From Gemmatimonadota bacterium (GTDB lineage: Bacteria; Latescibacterota; UBA2968; UBA8231): a DNA stretch of 64,000 bases. The position numbers were made by a program, and so were the translations under genes. The stretch covers positions 124,001-188,000 of the forward strand of contig JABJJN010000020.1 of the NCBI GenBank assembly GCA_018660835.1, written 5' to 3'. Positions 44,642 through 53,025 of the stretch are shown here, one piece after another; the stretch's first letter is position 1; the number at the start of each line of letters is the position of its first letter. Below the pieces are notes generated by a model that did no database searches, was not told the origin of the DNA, and saw only the letters and a program-made list of their open reading frames with translations.

Positions 44642-44882
44642 CTATACCCTCAGGATCGAGCGCAGTACCTCCTGGTTCGTCTCACGCAGTTTACCGCACA
44701 GCGACGTGACGATGTTGCGGTAGATGACGCCCGCCAGTCCGGGATGGGCCAACACCAGTTCATCGAAGTTCTCGTGAGTGATCTCAAACAGGATGGCGTC
44801 GGCGCGTACCTCGAGCGTTGCACAGCGTGTCGCCACGAGCGACGTTGCGCAGCTGTCCGGCTTTGGCCAGCAGGTGCAACAT
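44642..44882 (-). pseudogene. fragment of a cyclic-nucleotide-binding-domain protein
   Basis: The last 64 codons (44642-44836) read ADAILFEITHENFDELVLAH, PGLAGVIYRNIVTSLCGKLR, ETNQEVLRSILRV, the end of a Crp/Fnr-type cNMP-binding domain. In the adjacent upstream frame MLHLLAKAGQLRNVARGDTL looks like an earlier piece, so a frameshift near 44830 separates them. The phosphate-binding cassette and any DNA-binding domain are absent, and the fragment overlaps the end of the PhyH gene. It is a probable remnant. Confidence 0.55.
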
Positions 44883-44890
44883 GCTGTTGG

Positions 44891-45694
44891 TCAGGCGCGG
44901 ATCCTGTGATAGTCGTGATCGCTTGTGATCGGGATCGGAACTCCCTCGTGGAAGGCCCACTTGCCGACATCACAGGCTGAGGCGCGGACGAAGCCGTTGA
45001 TATAGGATCGTCTTGGCCGACTCGTTGTGTTGACCGTCGATCCATGTACGGTATACGAGGTGAACAGCACGACATCTCCCGGAACGGCCTCCAGCGGAAT
45101 CGCTCGTGACACGTCGACGTGGTCCTCGATCTGCCCTTCTGCGTATCGGTCAACCTTCAGATTCCCAAGATTGTGGCTCTCAGGGACAATGTGCAGGCAA
45201 CCGTTGGCGACAGTCGCTTCGTCAACGACAATGATCGTCTGCACGTAGTTGGACTCCTGCTCACGAAAGGCGGGCGTCGGGCGGATATCCTGATGCCACG
45301 GAAAGGAAATGTCCCCACCGGGCATCTTGAAGTTGATCTGATTGATAAACTGCTTGAGGGACGTGCCAATCAGGGGCTCCAGCAGGCCGGAAAATTTCGC
45401 ACTGGTGCGAATCTCCTCGAAGGCCGGATGCAGCATCGAGGGCCACTGCACTTTTCGCAGGAAGCGGATCGAATCCGCTGCTGGCGTCCCTGCGGGAGCC
45501 TGAAGGTGAATGTGGACCTCTGGTCCTGCTGACTTCAGATACTGCTCATCAATCCCACCCTGTTCGACAAGTGACGTGATGTAGTCATATCCGCTCCGCA
45601 GATGATCGATCTCCGCGTCATCGAAGACATCCCGTTTGACCAGATAGCCCTGCTCCCTGAAGGCGGCAACCTCCTCATCGGCGAGTGTTTTCAA
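44891..45694 (-). CDS. phytanoyl-CoA dioxygenase-family oxygenase
   Basis: 267 residues from a TTG at 45694, which has GGAGGG just upstream; the frame also opens at a TTG at 45706. The PhyH architecture is complete: FREQGYLVKRDVFDDAEIDHL, iron ligands His134 and Asp136 (FPWHQD), CLHIVPESH, distal His217 (SYTVHGS) and a following Arg pair for 2-oxoglutarate. It is predicted to be an active Fe(II)/2-oxoglutarate hydroxylase; the substrate is unknown. It lies downstream of the propeller gene on the same strand with ~50 bp between. Confidence 0.88.
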   Translation of the reverse strand: MKTLADEEVAAFREQGYLVKRDVFDDAEIDHLRSGYDYITSLVEQGGIDEQYLKSAGPEVHIHLQAPAGTPAADSIRFLRKVQWPSMLHPAFEEIRTSAKFSGLLEPLIGTSLKQFINQINFKMPGGDISFPWHQDIRPTPAFREQESNYVQTIIVVDEATVANGCLHIVPESHNLGNLKVDRYAEGQIEDHVDVSRAIPLEAVPGDVVLFTSYTVHGSTVNTTSRPRRSYINGFVRASACDVGKWAFHEGVPIPITSDHDYHRIRA

Positions 45695-45745
45695 GCAACC
45701 CTCCAATGCTGTAGGCTCCGTAAGACGCTCAGCTGCACCAATTCG

Positions 45746-46714
45746 TCAGACGCCTTCAGCATAACCCATCCCTGTCTGACCAAACCCGTTGCCCGTGAAC
45801 CAGCAACGATACGTGTCCTCGAACTTCACCACAGAGACGTAGCACCTCTGATGGTCGTCGAAACGCCCTGCCCGACCTACCCCAAACTCGCCTTCGATCC
45901 CACTCTCCTGCCATTCCCAGTTCAACCCATCCCGCCCGCCTAGGCTTCTCACACGATACGCCGTTCCGAATGTGTGCAGCCACATCCTCCAACCACCCTC
46001 TTGTTCGAGCAGGAATGGTTTCGAACTGATGTATTCGTAAGGCTCGGTCTCGAACCCCCGCGGCGAAACCATCAGGTCCTCCTGCGGCTTTGTCCACTGC
46101 ACACCGTCATCCGAAACGGCGTAGCCGATGCCGATCCTCGGGATCACGTCACCGTGACCGGTTTCCACACCCTCCGGTTTGTCGAAATAGTGTCCGATCG
46201 CTGTGTAATACATCAGAAATCGGCCCCCCTCGCGACGAACGAAAACACTGCCTGTCCCCTCACGGTCCCAGGGCCGGTCCATTCCCAGGATCGGTGCATC
46301 GTGGCGGTAGTGAAAACGCCGACCCTCGTCGTCACTGAAGGCCACACCCGTCGTGTTCGGAAGCCTCTTGTCAGCACGAGGCATCCCCCACCCGCAGACA
46401 AACATCAGCCACGGCCCATCCTCCTGAGGCACCACAAAGGGGAATCCCGGACCTTGGTCGTTGTGCTCGGTTCCCGGTTGCCGATCCAGAACGCTGCCGC
46501 AGGCCTTCCAGGCATTCGGCTGATCGACAGAAGTCTCTGCAAGACAGATATGGTGATACCCGTCTGATCCCGTTGCCCAGTAGTACATGCGGTAGGTATC
46601 ACCCACCTGAATCACATGTCCGGCTCCCGCTCGACCGATGTCCAGGTCGCCGTGGAGCGCACCCGGTTTGATCACGGCCTCCTGGTGCGGGAATGTCCAG
46701 GTTATTCTGTCCAA
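45746..46714 (-). CDS. five-bladed beta-propeller, GH43/GH32-like
   Basis: 322 residues from a TTG at 46714 preceded by GGGAGG; a second TTG at 46768 is in frame but has no ribosome site. Blades contain YRMYYWATGSDGYHHICLA, PWLMFVCGWG, GVAFSDDEGRRFHY, RFLMYYTAIGHYF, IGYAVSDDGVQWTKP, GWRMWLHTFG and YRCWFTGNGFG, typical of GH32/GH43/GH130-related proteins. It has no signal peptide. The final strands (GRAGRF, YVSVVKFEDT) close the propeller. Catalytic residues are uncertain; it may act on intracellular sugars or sugar phosphates. It sits between a uronate-dehydrogenase-like SDR and a PhyH gene on the same strand. Confidence 0.72.
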   Translation of the reverse strand: MDRITWTFPHQEAVIKPGALHGDLDIGRAGAGHVIQVGDTYRMYYWATGSDGYHHICLAETSVDQPNAWKACGSVLDRQPGTEHNDQGPGFPFVVPQEDGPWLMFVCGWGMPRADKRLPNTTGVAFSDDEGRRFHYRHDAPILGMDRPWDREGTGSVFVRREGGRFLMYYTAIGHYFDKPEGVETGHGDVIPRIGIGYAVSDDGVQWTKPQEDLMVSPRGFETEPYEYISSKPFLLEQEGGWRMWLHTFGTAYRVRSLGGRDGLNWEWQESGIEGEFGVGRAGRFDDHQRCYVSVVKFEDTYRCWFTGNGFGQTGMGYAEGV

Positions 46715-46795
46715 GGCGCCTCCCTGTCCACCCGGCTGAGCGGGTGCTGCATTTTGGCGGATGATCAACTCGAGCTGCCGCCGTTGTGTCCGGGC

Positions 46796-47491
46796 CTACT
46801 CGCGTTCGTCTTCGGGCACATGTGACCGATCCTGTGGATCGTAGCCGATCACCCTGCGTCCATGATCCAGATCGTAGAGCGGCCAGTCACTATCGGAGAC
46901 GCCGAACACCATCTCGTATTTCACCCCAGGATGCGTGATCGCCTGTTCGAAGACACGCACACAATCACCGTGACTCAGATGATGAGGATGCTCCGGCTGG
47001 TCACGCTCAGCATTGATGTTGCCGATTCTCACCGACACTGCCTCCATCTCAAAGCGCGATGCGTACATGTAACCGATGCTCTCGCCGAAGACCTTGGAAA
47101 TTGTGTAGTAGCTGTCCGGCTTGGGAAGCATCTCGGCCGTGCGCTGCATCGTGCGCGGATAGAATGATCGGGGCAGAACCCCGCCTCTGCTCGCATAAGC
47201 GATCCGGCGCACGCCGTTTAGGTGAGCCGACTCGAAGACATTGTACGTGCCGACCATGCTCTGCAGCGAGTGCTCCCACTCTCCCCCGGGAACATTGACC
47301 AGATGGATGATCGCCTCCATTCCCTCCGTGGCAGCCTTCACCTGATCGAAGTTGTTAATGTCACCAACCATGGCGTCCGCCAGCTCCGGCATCGGCTCAC
47401 AATCGAAGCCCCGCAGCTCGTGCCGATCGCGCAGCCCCCGCACCAGAATCTTGCCGATGACACCTGCCGCTCCGGTGATCAAGACCTTCAT
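46796..47491 (-). CDS. NAD-dependent epimerase/dehydratase-family protein (uronate-dehydrogenase-like)
   Basis: 231 residues, ATG 47491 with AAAGGA upstream. Rossmann motif GAAGVIG near the N-terminus, DINNFDQVKAATEGMEAIIH, active-site YYTISK and a C-terminal DLDHGRRVIGYDPQD that resembles uronate dehydrogenases, which oxidise uronic acids to aldarolactones. At 231 residues it is somewhat shorter than that family (~265). Neighbouring sugar-acid-type enzymes make a uronate or related sugar substrate reasonable, but this is inference. Confidence 0.82.
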   Translation of the reverse strand: MKVLITGAAGVIGKILVRGLRDRHELRGFDCEPMPELADAMVGDINNFDQVKAATEGMEAIIHLVNVPGGEWEHSLQSMVGTYNVFESAHLNGVRRIAYASRGGVLPRSFYPRTMQRTAEMLPKPDSYYTISKVFGESIGYMYASRFEMEAVSVRIGNINAERDQPEHPHHLSHGDCVRVFEQAITHPGVKYEMVFGVSDSDWPLYDLDHGRRVIGYDPQDRSHVPEDERE

Positions 47492-47985
47492 ATTCTGCGT
47501 CCTTTCAATGCAGCGTCATGCAGAAGCGGATCTGATTCACTGCGATTTTCATGCTGGCCATAATGCATCGGACACGCCATACCCACAAGCGACGGTGAAG
47601 ATCCCGGCGGCATTGAGATCGCGGACGCGTGCGGGGCCGAGATTTCGCTTTCATCAATCGGCCGATCGTCCCTCAGTCTTGAAGTGGTCACTTGGTGACG
47701 ACCAGGGGCAGCGCAAGAAGGGCGACACAGAGGGCTCCTGTATTGTACGCGCCAATGAAGACTTCGAGTCTTACTGGAGGCCATGTGGGACGCCGCTTTC
47801 TCAGTACAACAGATCACCGTCCTGCGATACCGTCTCTCAAGGGACTCGAGAGGCCACCGCCAGTGGCGGATGGTGTTTGTGAGCGCCTATTATGGTGAGT
47901 GTGAGGTATGCATAGCAAGCAAGAATGTGCCGCCCGGCATGCAGCGTCGGGGCGATTTTCTTGTCGGAATGGAGGAGAGAACAGA
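47492..47985. other. 494-bp divergent intergenic region with repeat copy C
   Basis: It lies between the outward-facing SDR and PhnZ-like genes. Repeat copy C (47887-47934) is 52 bp before the PhnZ-like start. I see no gene in the rest; short open frames here have no recognisable content. Confidence 0.5.
47887..47934. repeat. 45-bp dispersed intergenic repeat, copy C
   Basis: Starts CTATTATGGTGAGTGTGAGG and continues TATGCATAGCAAGCAAGAAT, very close to copy A (35581-35625) with small insertions. On the minus strand TTGCTA and CATAAT are 18 bases apart. It sits 52 bp before the PhnZ-like gene and about 395 bp before the opposite-strand SDR gene. Confidence 0.7.
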
Positions 47986-48573
47986 ATGAGAAGCACACAT
48001 GAGATGTCGGACTTCATTCGAGAGCGGCTCGAAGACGGTACGAATCGTCAGTATGATGAGGAGCCGGTGAGTGAGCTCGAGCATGCCCTTCAGTGCGCGA
48101 CCCTGGCCGAGGACGAAGGCGCCGACGACGAGCTCGTCGTCGCCACGCTGCTGCACGATTTCGGCCGTCTCGTCGCCGAGGACGGCGACCTGGCCGACTC
48201 GGTGGGCAACGACGACCAGACGCCGCCCTTGCACGGGGGCCACGGCGAGCTCGGGGCTGAGCAGCTTCACGAGTATTTCTCCGAGCGCGTCCTGTTCTGC
48301 ATCCGTAACCACGCCGAGGCGAAGCGCTACCTGTGCACGACAGAGCCGGACTACTTCGACGGACTGTCGAAGGGATCCGTGGTCACTCTCGAGAAGCAGG
48401 GCGGCAAGATGGACGATGCCGAGCGCGCCACTTTCGAAGGCAGCTCGTATTGCGCTGATGCTGTCAAACTGCGGCGCTGGGACGACAGGGGAAAGATTCC
48501 GGGCGCCTCGGCGCGCTCACTCGACCACTGGATGCGGAAGGTCGAAGCGCAGATCCACACTCCGGGATCGTAG
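47986..48573 (+). CDS. PhnZ-like HD-domain mixed-valent diiron oxygenase
   Basis: 195 residues from ATG 47986 with GGAGGAG upstream. The sequence follows the PhnZ type of HD protein rather than phosphodiesterases: Tyr23 and Glu26 (QYDEEP) where PhnZ has its substrate-gating Tyr24 and Glu27; ligands His33 (ELEHALQ), His57 and Asp58 (LLHDFG), His86 (GGHGELG), His109 (RNHAEAKRYL) and Asp166 (LRRWDD); and Lys113, matching PhnZ Lys108. PhnZ cleaves the C-P bond of 2-amino-1-hydroxyethylphosphonate with O2. A PhyH-family gene follows 50 bp later, the family to which the first enzyme of that pathway, PhnY, belongs. The alignment is from memory, so the exact substrate is open. Confidence 0.85.
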   Translation: MRSTHEMSDFIRERLEDGTNRQYDEEPVSELEHALQCATLAEDEGADDELVVATLLHDFGRLVAEDGDLADSVGNDDQTPPLHGGHGELGAEQLHEYFSERVLFCIRNHAEAKRYLCTTEPDYFDGLSKGSVVTLEKQGGKMDDAERATFEGSSYCADAVKLRRWDDRGKIPGASARSLDHWMRKVEAQIHTPGS

Positions 48574-48623
48574 ACCAACAGCTGGTTGGTGGATGTCTTA
48601 GTGAATCGCTTACTTGGGGGATT

Positions 48624-49748
48624 GTGAACGTGGATTACGAAACAATGGTCGATCAGGCGATAGCGAAGTGTACGACCTTGTCTGAAGCAGATGCTCGACA
48701 CTTTGTTGCGCATGGTTGGGTTATCGTGAGAGACGCGGTTCCGAAGCAGAATTCTGAAGACATCGTTGCCTGTGCCTGGCGAGAGCTCGAGGAACGGGGC
48801 ATCAAAAGAGGGGATCCCGAAACCTGGAAGAAGGAACCCTACATCCGAACCGGTTGCCCGCCCAATGTCGGTATCATGGCATCGCGTGGTGACAAGGAAG
48901 CAGCTAAGCAAAAGCTGGAAATAAGAACGCGATATGGTCTGCCACCGGAGAGTCCGTTGCTGCAGGACGTTGCGCCACGTGCACTCGGGGCACAAGTGGA
49001 TTGCGTCGGTGGTCGGGAGCGGGTGGCCGCACCAGAGCAAATTGCATTGCCAGATTCGCTCGCTGTAAATCTGTGCAGTGATGACAGCAAGCTTGGTGAA
49101 GGGGGCTGGCGCTCAACGAGTGCACCAGGCTGGCACAAGGACGGCTGGCACTATCGCCACTTTCTCGATTCACCGCAGCAGGGATTGTTGCTGGGATACA
49201 TCTTCTCGGACCTATCGCCGGAATCAGGCGGGACACAAATGTGCGTTGACTCCGTCGGTGTGGTCGCCCGCTTGCTGGCACGGCATCCACAAGGCATTCA
49301 CCCGGACACGGTCTACTCCTACATCAAACCCTATATGGTGAAGGAGTGTAGCGAGTTTCAACAACTCACAGGGAAAGCGGGTGACCTCGCCATCATGCAC
49401 CCCTACATGGCTCACCGTGTTGCCGGCAACGCCAGTGGCCGACCCCGCTTCGGGCAATTCCCCAGTCTCAAACTGTCTCAGCCCATGCGATTCAGCCGTG
49501 AAGATCCAGGTGACTACAGCCTTGCGGAGTTGGTTGTCCTGAAGGAGCTGGGACAACTGACTCATCTCGACTTTGCAACAGAGGCTGACTATACAAAGTA
49601 TCCGCGCGAGGACATCACGCCGCCGCCGTCACGAACAGAGGAAGAAAAGCAGGCGATTGAAACAGAGCTGTATGACGAGCAGCAACGCATGGCTTTGACT
49701 GAACCAGAGTGGGCACAGGAGATGTGGCCGAAACGGGAGCGACTTTAG
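48624..49748 (+). CDS. phytanoyl-CoA dioxygenase-family oxygenase, partner of PhnZ-like gene
   Basis: 374 residues from a GTG at 48624. PhyH motifs: DARHFVAHGWVIVRDAVPKQ, iron ligands His171 and Asp173 (GWHKDG), GYIFSDLSPESGGTQMCVDS, distal His264 (PYMAHRV) and a following RPRF Arg for 2-oxoglutarate. It is about 100 residues longer than a typical PhnY, through an insertion between ~60 and 170 and a C-terminal extension (REDITPPPSRTEEEKQAIET). The 50-bp spacing from the PhnZ-like gene suggests one transcript. A hydroxylase acting before PhnZ is a reasonable hypothesis. Confidence 0.85.
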   Translation: MNVDYETMVDQAIAKCTTLSEADARHFVAHGWVIVRDAVPKQNSEDIVACAWRELEERGIKRGDPETWKKEPYIRTGCPPNVGIMASRGDKEAAKQKLEIRTRYGLPPESPLLQDVAPRALGAQVDCVGGRERVAAPEQIALPDSLAVNLCSDDSKLGEGGWRSTSAPGWHKDGWHYRHFLDSPQQGLLLGYIFSDLSPESGGTQMCVDSVGVVARLLARHPQGIHPDTVYSYIKPYMVKECSEFQQLTGKAGDLAIMHPYMAHRVAGNASGRPRFGQFPSLKLSQPMRFSREDPGDYSLAELVVLKELGQLTHLDFATEADYTKYPREDITPPPSRTEEEKQAIETELYDEQQRMALTEPEWAQEMWPKRERL

Positions 49749-49752
49749 CGTT

Positions 49753-49767
49753 TGCTGTCACACAGCA
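49753..49767. terminator. short hairpin between convergent genes
   Basis: Perfect 6-bp stem TGCTGT/ACAGCA with a three-base loop, between the oxygenase and symporter stops. No T-run follows; weak. Confidence 0.3.
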
Positions 49768-49782
49768 GTGCGTGGAATCCGT

Positions 49783-51858
49783 CTATTCCCCCGCTTTCTT
49801 CTCTTCCATATGCAGATCCGCCAGACTCCGATGCCCCACCACCGTGCCATCGTCGTGCTCATCGCGGCGGATGTTGCTCAACATCTCGTAGAGTTCACCC
49901 AGATTCTTGATGCCGCCAACGCTCACCCACGCCGTAATCACCGCCGTCATCAGCAGGATCACGACACAGAACCACCACCAGAACTCGCCCCATGAGGGAT
50001 CAGTGATATCCGTGCTGAGCATGTAGACCGTGCCGATCATGAAGACGGCGAAGAACAGGAAGATGTAGGCATACGATCCGATGAAGAGGATCTTATCTCC
50101 CTGGCTGAACTCCGGCCCCATCTTGAAGATGTCCGTCCACTTCTTCTCGGCCACGGCAGCGGTCTTGGCTTCGCCTTCGCCCTCTACCGAATACTCTCCG
50201 CGGTGCAGCAACTGATCCATATCGAATTCTTCGTTGGCCAGCAGGGAGACGACCACATAGGTCATTATGGTGGTGACAATGGTCCAGAAGAACAACACCT
50301 GGGCCGTGATCGGACACTTGTCGCCAAGTAGTGCGGGCCAACTCTGCGTCCACGATGCCCACCAGCCGGGAAAGAGGCCGGAGATCATCTGCTGGCTTGC
50401 TTCCCAGTTGTAGGTCAGATACCAGCCGGAAAAGGCCAGCACGACGCCGAGGATCGTGCAGGACCAGGCTCCCTTGGTCGTGCCGCGTTTCCAGTAGAGT
50501 CCGCCGATGATGCAACTGCCAGCCCAGCCAAGATAGATCGTGCCGGTCAGCGCAAAGAACATCAGAATGTCTTGCTGCTGGCTGAACAACAGACTGAAGA
50601 GGAAGATGAAAGTGCACACGCCGAAGATCGAGTACTTCAGCCAGCGCACGTGCACATCCGAATCCATCACTTTGTCGCCGATGAGGCTCTGGCGAATCGG
50701 CATGACGATATCCTGCACGAAGATCGACCCCCAGGAGTGCAGATAGGTATCGTGTGTAGAGATAAAGGCTGCCAGCATCACCGCCGCGAACAATCCCATG
50801 ATGCCCGGCGGCAGAAACTGTGCACTCGCCACCGTCACCGTCACCTGCGAGCGGATCTGATCGCTTTCAATGCCATCCAGAATCGCGTGGGCCCCCTGGG
50901 CGCTCTGGGCAAAGTCCGGATGGTGCAAGAAGGCAAAGGCGCACACCGGCAGAAGCGCCAGCGGCAGCGTCTGGGTGATGTTGCGCAGTTGGCCAATCAC
51001 CCGGCCCATGCGCGCATCGTGCGGCGAGCGCGCCGAACTGAAATATCCCTGGCTGCCCTGCCAGGCCATGAAGGCGTAGAAGCTCACAAAGGCTGCAATG
51101 AGGAAGTACGTCAGGTTGAAGTTGTCGGTGCCGCTGGTCTTCATCGGGTTGAGTAGCGAGGCGTCCTGGGGTGAGTACTGAATGGCCGCGCTGACGATGA
51201 CATCCCAGTCAAAGAGAAAGAACAGCATGTAGATGCCGAGGATGACAAACACGGCGTTGACAAACATCCCCTGGATAAAGTCGGTCACCATCACCGCGAT
51301 CTGCCCGCCCATGAAGGTGAACCACAATGAGATGCCGAGCAGAAAAAGCATGATCAGCCCGTACATCACATCGATCTCGAATCCCAGCACGGTCGTTGGC
51401 CAGGCCGGGAAACCGCAGTAGTACTGAAAGAAGCGACCGCCCACCGCCGGAAAGATGCCGAAGTTGATGATGCCAGAGATATATCCCATGACGCCGGCAA
51501 AAACGCGGAACGAACGGCTGTAGCGAATCTCGAAGAACTGTGCCATGGTCATGGCCCGCGTCTGGCGGAAGCGGTACTGCACCCAGCCGGTCGAGGCGAT
51601 GATCACCCCGATGGGCAGCAGCATGAGTTTCCACCACGAAGCGGTAAAACCCGCCTTGTAGTTCATCTCAAAAAGCGCGATGATGCTCACAGCCCCCAGC
51701 CCCGAGATGCCGTCGGCCACGCCGAGCAGGTATTTCCCGGCGCAGCGGCTGGCAGAGAGGAAATCAGCCACACTCTTCATGTACTTCCTTGTGCTGATTG
51801 CCACGGCAGTGATGAAGCCGATCAACAGCACCAGAATAGTCCAATCAATCCAGGCCAA
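49783..51858 (-). CDS. sodium/solute symporter (SSS family)
   Basis: 691 residues from a TTG at 51858 with GGAG eight bases upstream. About 13 to 14 hydrophobic helices; SSS-family hallmarks are SVADFLSASRCAGKYLLGVADGIS, GWVQYRFRQTRAMTMAQFFEIRYSRSFRV, GIMGLFAAVMLAAFISTHDTYLHSWGSIF and TGTIYLGWAGSCIIGGLYWKRGTTKGA. A long C-terminal part (~520-691), two further helices and a charged tail, is typical of the larger members found in PVC and FCB bacteria. It should import a sugar, acid or amine with sodium; the substrate is unknown. Convergent with the oxygenase pair. Confidence 0.92.
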   Translation of the reverse strand: MAWIDWTILVLLIGFITAVAISTRKYMKSVADFLSASRCAGKYLLGVADGISGLGAVSIIALFEMNYKAGFTASWWKLMLLPIGVIIASTGWVQYRFRQTRAMTMAQFFEIRYSRSFRVFAGVMGYISGIINFGIFPAVGGRFFQYYCGFPAWPTTVLGFEIDVMYGLIMLFLLGISLWFTFMGGQIAVMVTDFIQGMFVNAVFVILGIYMLFFLFDWDVIVSAAIQYSPQDASLLNPMKTSGTDNFNLTYFLIAAFVSFYAFMAWQGSQGYFSSARSPHDARMGRVIGQLRNITQTLPLALLPVCAFAFLHHPDFAQSAQGAHAILDGIESDQIRSQVTVTVASAQFLPPGIMGLFAAVMLAAFISTHDTYLHSWGSIFVQDIVMPIRQSLIGDKVMDSDVHVRWLKYSIFGVCTFIFLFSLLFSQQQDILMFFALTGTIYLGWAGSCIIGGLYWKRGTTKGAWSCTILGVVLAFSGWYLTYNWEASQQMISGLFPGWWASWTQSWPALLGDKCPITAQVLFFWTIVTTIMTYVVVSLLANEEFDMDQLLHRGEYSVEGEGEAKTAAVAEKKWTDIFKMGPEFSQGDKILFIGSYAYIFLFFAVFMIGTVYMLSTDITDPSWGEFWWWFCVVILLMTAVITAWVSVGGIKNLGELYEMLSNIRRDEHDDGTVVGHRSLADLHMEEKKAGE

Positions 51859-52039
51859 GTTGTGATCTCCGCGTTAGGTCGGGGTCAGGATCCCTCGTAT
51901 CGTCCGGTGGCATTAAAGAAAACACCTCCTACACGTCCAGACCAAGGGGCCGGGCAACATGAACACAAGTGACAGCGACGTGAAGCACTAATCGGGCGGT
52001 CTTTCTCGGTGTGTCCAGCTTACACGTTTGATGTCACAT

Positions 52040-52915
52040 CTACCACCCCATCGGCTGCACACGGCCATCGGCCGGCATCACCAGCTTTGCCGGATCGAAG
52101 GTTTCGCTGAACGAGATGTCCGACGCCCACGCCTCGTTCTTGAAGTCTGCCGGCGCGCCATCAACGAAGTGAAAGCCGCGAAAATGCGTCGGCACCGTCA
52201 GCCCGTCGACGGTGACATACTCTTCATAGTGCAACAGCGTTTCGCGCACTTGTTGTGCCATCGCCTCGGCTTTGGTCCGGCCAAAGGACACGGTGTAGCG
52301 GATCGCACTTACCCTACCAGTTTGCGGATGTACGTAGAGCGTGTACAGATCACCTGGTGAGTCGCCGACACCTTCGTCGTATGACACGCGCACCATGTGA
52401 TGCGCTACGCCGTCCAGCTCTTCGTCGGGCAACGTCTCGTAGTGCAGCCCCGGATCGGCCAGGATAAACGGGATCGACTCGAAGTAGTATCCCGTCCCTG
52501 CCCAGAACCGCGCATTCGGTTGCTCCAGCGCGGCCGGGCTGATCCAGGCCTGTTCGCCATCCCAGGCAAAACGACCGGATGCTGGCTGCGGGTTGGCCGG
52601 CGTACCGAATTCGAGTAACTCGTGATAGATCTGGCGCGTGCGGTTGTCGGCGACCAGGTATGACTTGAAACGGAAGTCCATACCAGCATTCGAGTACTCC
52701 CACGAATAGGCGCTGGTCGCGGCGCGATACCATGCCTCCAGACCGCCGTGAGCTTCGATGGCGCGCAGCACCAACTGGCCACCGTCACTTTGCTGCAAGC
52801 GGGCGCCGGTGGCAGCAGCTTGGGCTTTCTCGGTGGAAGCAGCGCCGGCGTGGATCCAACTGCACTGTGTCAGTGCGCTGGCGGCGATCACCAGCAATGC
52901 GATACGGCAGATCAT
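52040..52915 (-). CDS. probable exported protein, DUF6503-like
   Basis: 291 residues from ATG 52915 after GGAGGG; the frame extends to 52990 through the promoter area. The first 26 residues (MICRIALLVIAASALTQC) are a signal; Cys18 with Gln before it is a poor lipobox, so lipidation is doubtful. The mature part, LRAIEAHGGLEAWYRAATSA, then FKSYLVADNRTRQIYHELLE, AWDGEQAWISP and DGLTVPTHFRGF, resembles the LolA/LolB-like lipoprotein fold of DUF6503 proteins. Function unknown; the fold often binds lipid-like ligands. Repeat copy D lies just upstream and could supply its promoter. Confidence 0.72.
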   Translation of the reverse strand: MICRIALLVIAASALTQCSWIHAGAASTEKAQAAATGARLQQSDGGQLVLRAIEAHGGLEAWYRAATSAYSWEYSNAGMDFRFKSYLVADNRTRQIYHELLEFGTPANPQPASGRFAWDGEQAWISPAALEQPNARFWAGTGYYFESIPFILADPGLHYETLPDEELDGVAHHMVRVSYDEGVGDSPGDLYTLYVHPQTGRVSAIRYTVSFGRTKAEAMAQQVRETLLHYEEYVTVDGLTVPTHFRGFHFVDGAPADFKNEAWASDISFSETFDPAKLVMPADGRVQPMGW

Positions 52916-52958
52916 GTGGGTACCCTCCAACACGACAGCGGATAAGAACGATAAGAGA

Positions 52959-53003
52959 CCATTATGATGACTCTGGCGTATGCCTGGCAAACCAATGTGA
53001 CGC
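52959..53003. repeat. 45-bp dispersed intergenic repeat, copy D
   Basis: Starts CCATTATGATGACTCTGGCG and ends CAATGTGACGC; more diverged from copies A and C. On the minus strand TTGCCA and CATAAT are 18 bases apart. They would place a promoter about 45 bases before the exported protein at 52040-52915. Confidence 0.6.
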
Positions 53004-53025
53004 AGGTGGGCTCAGGCTGCCTCGC

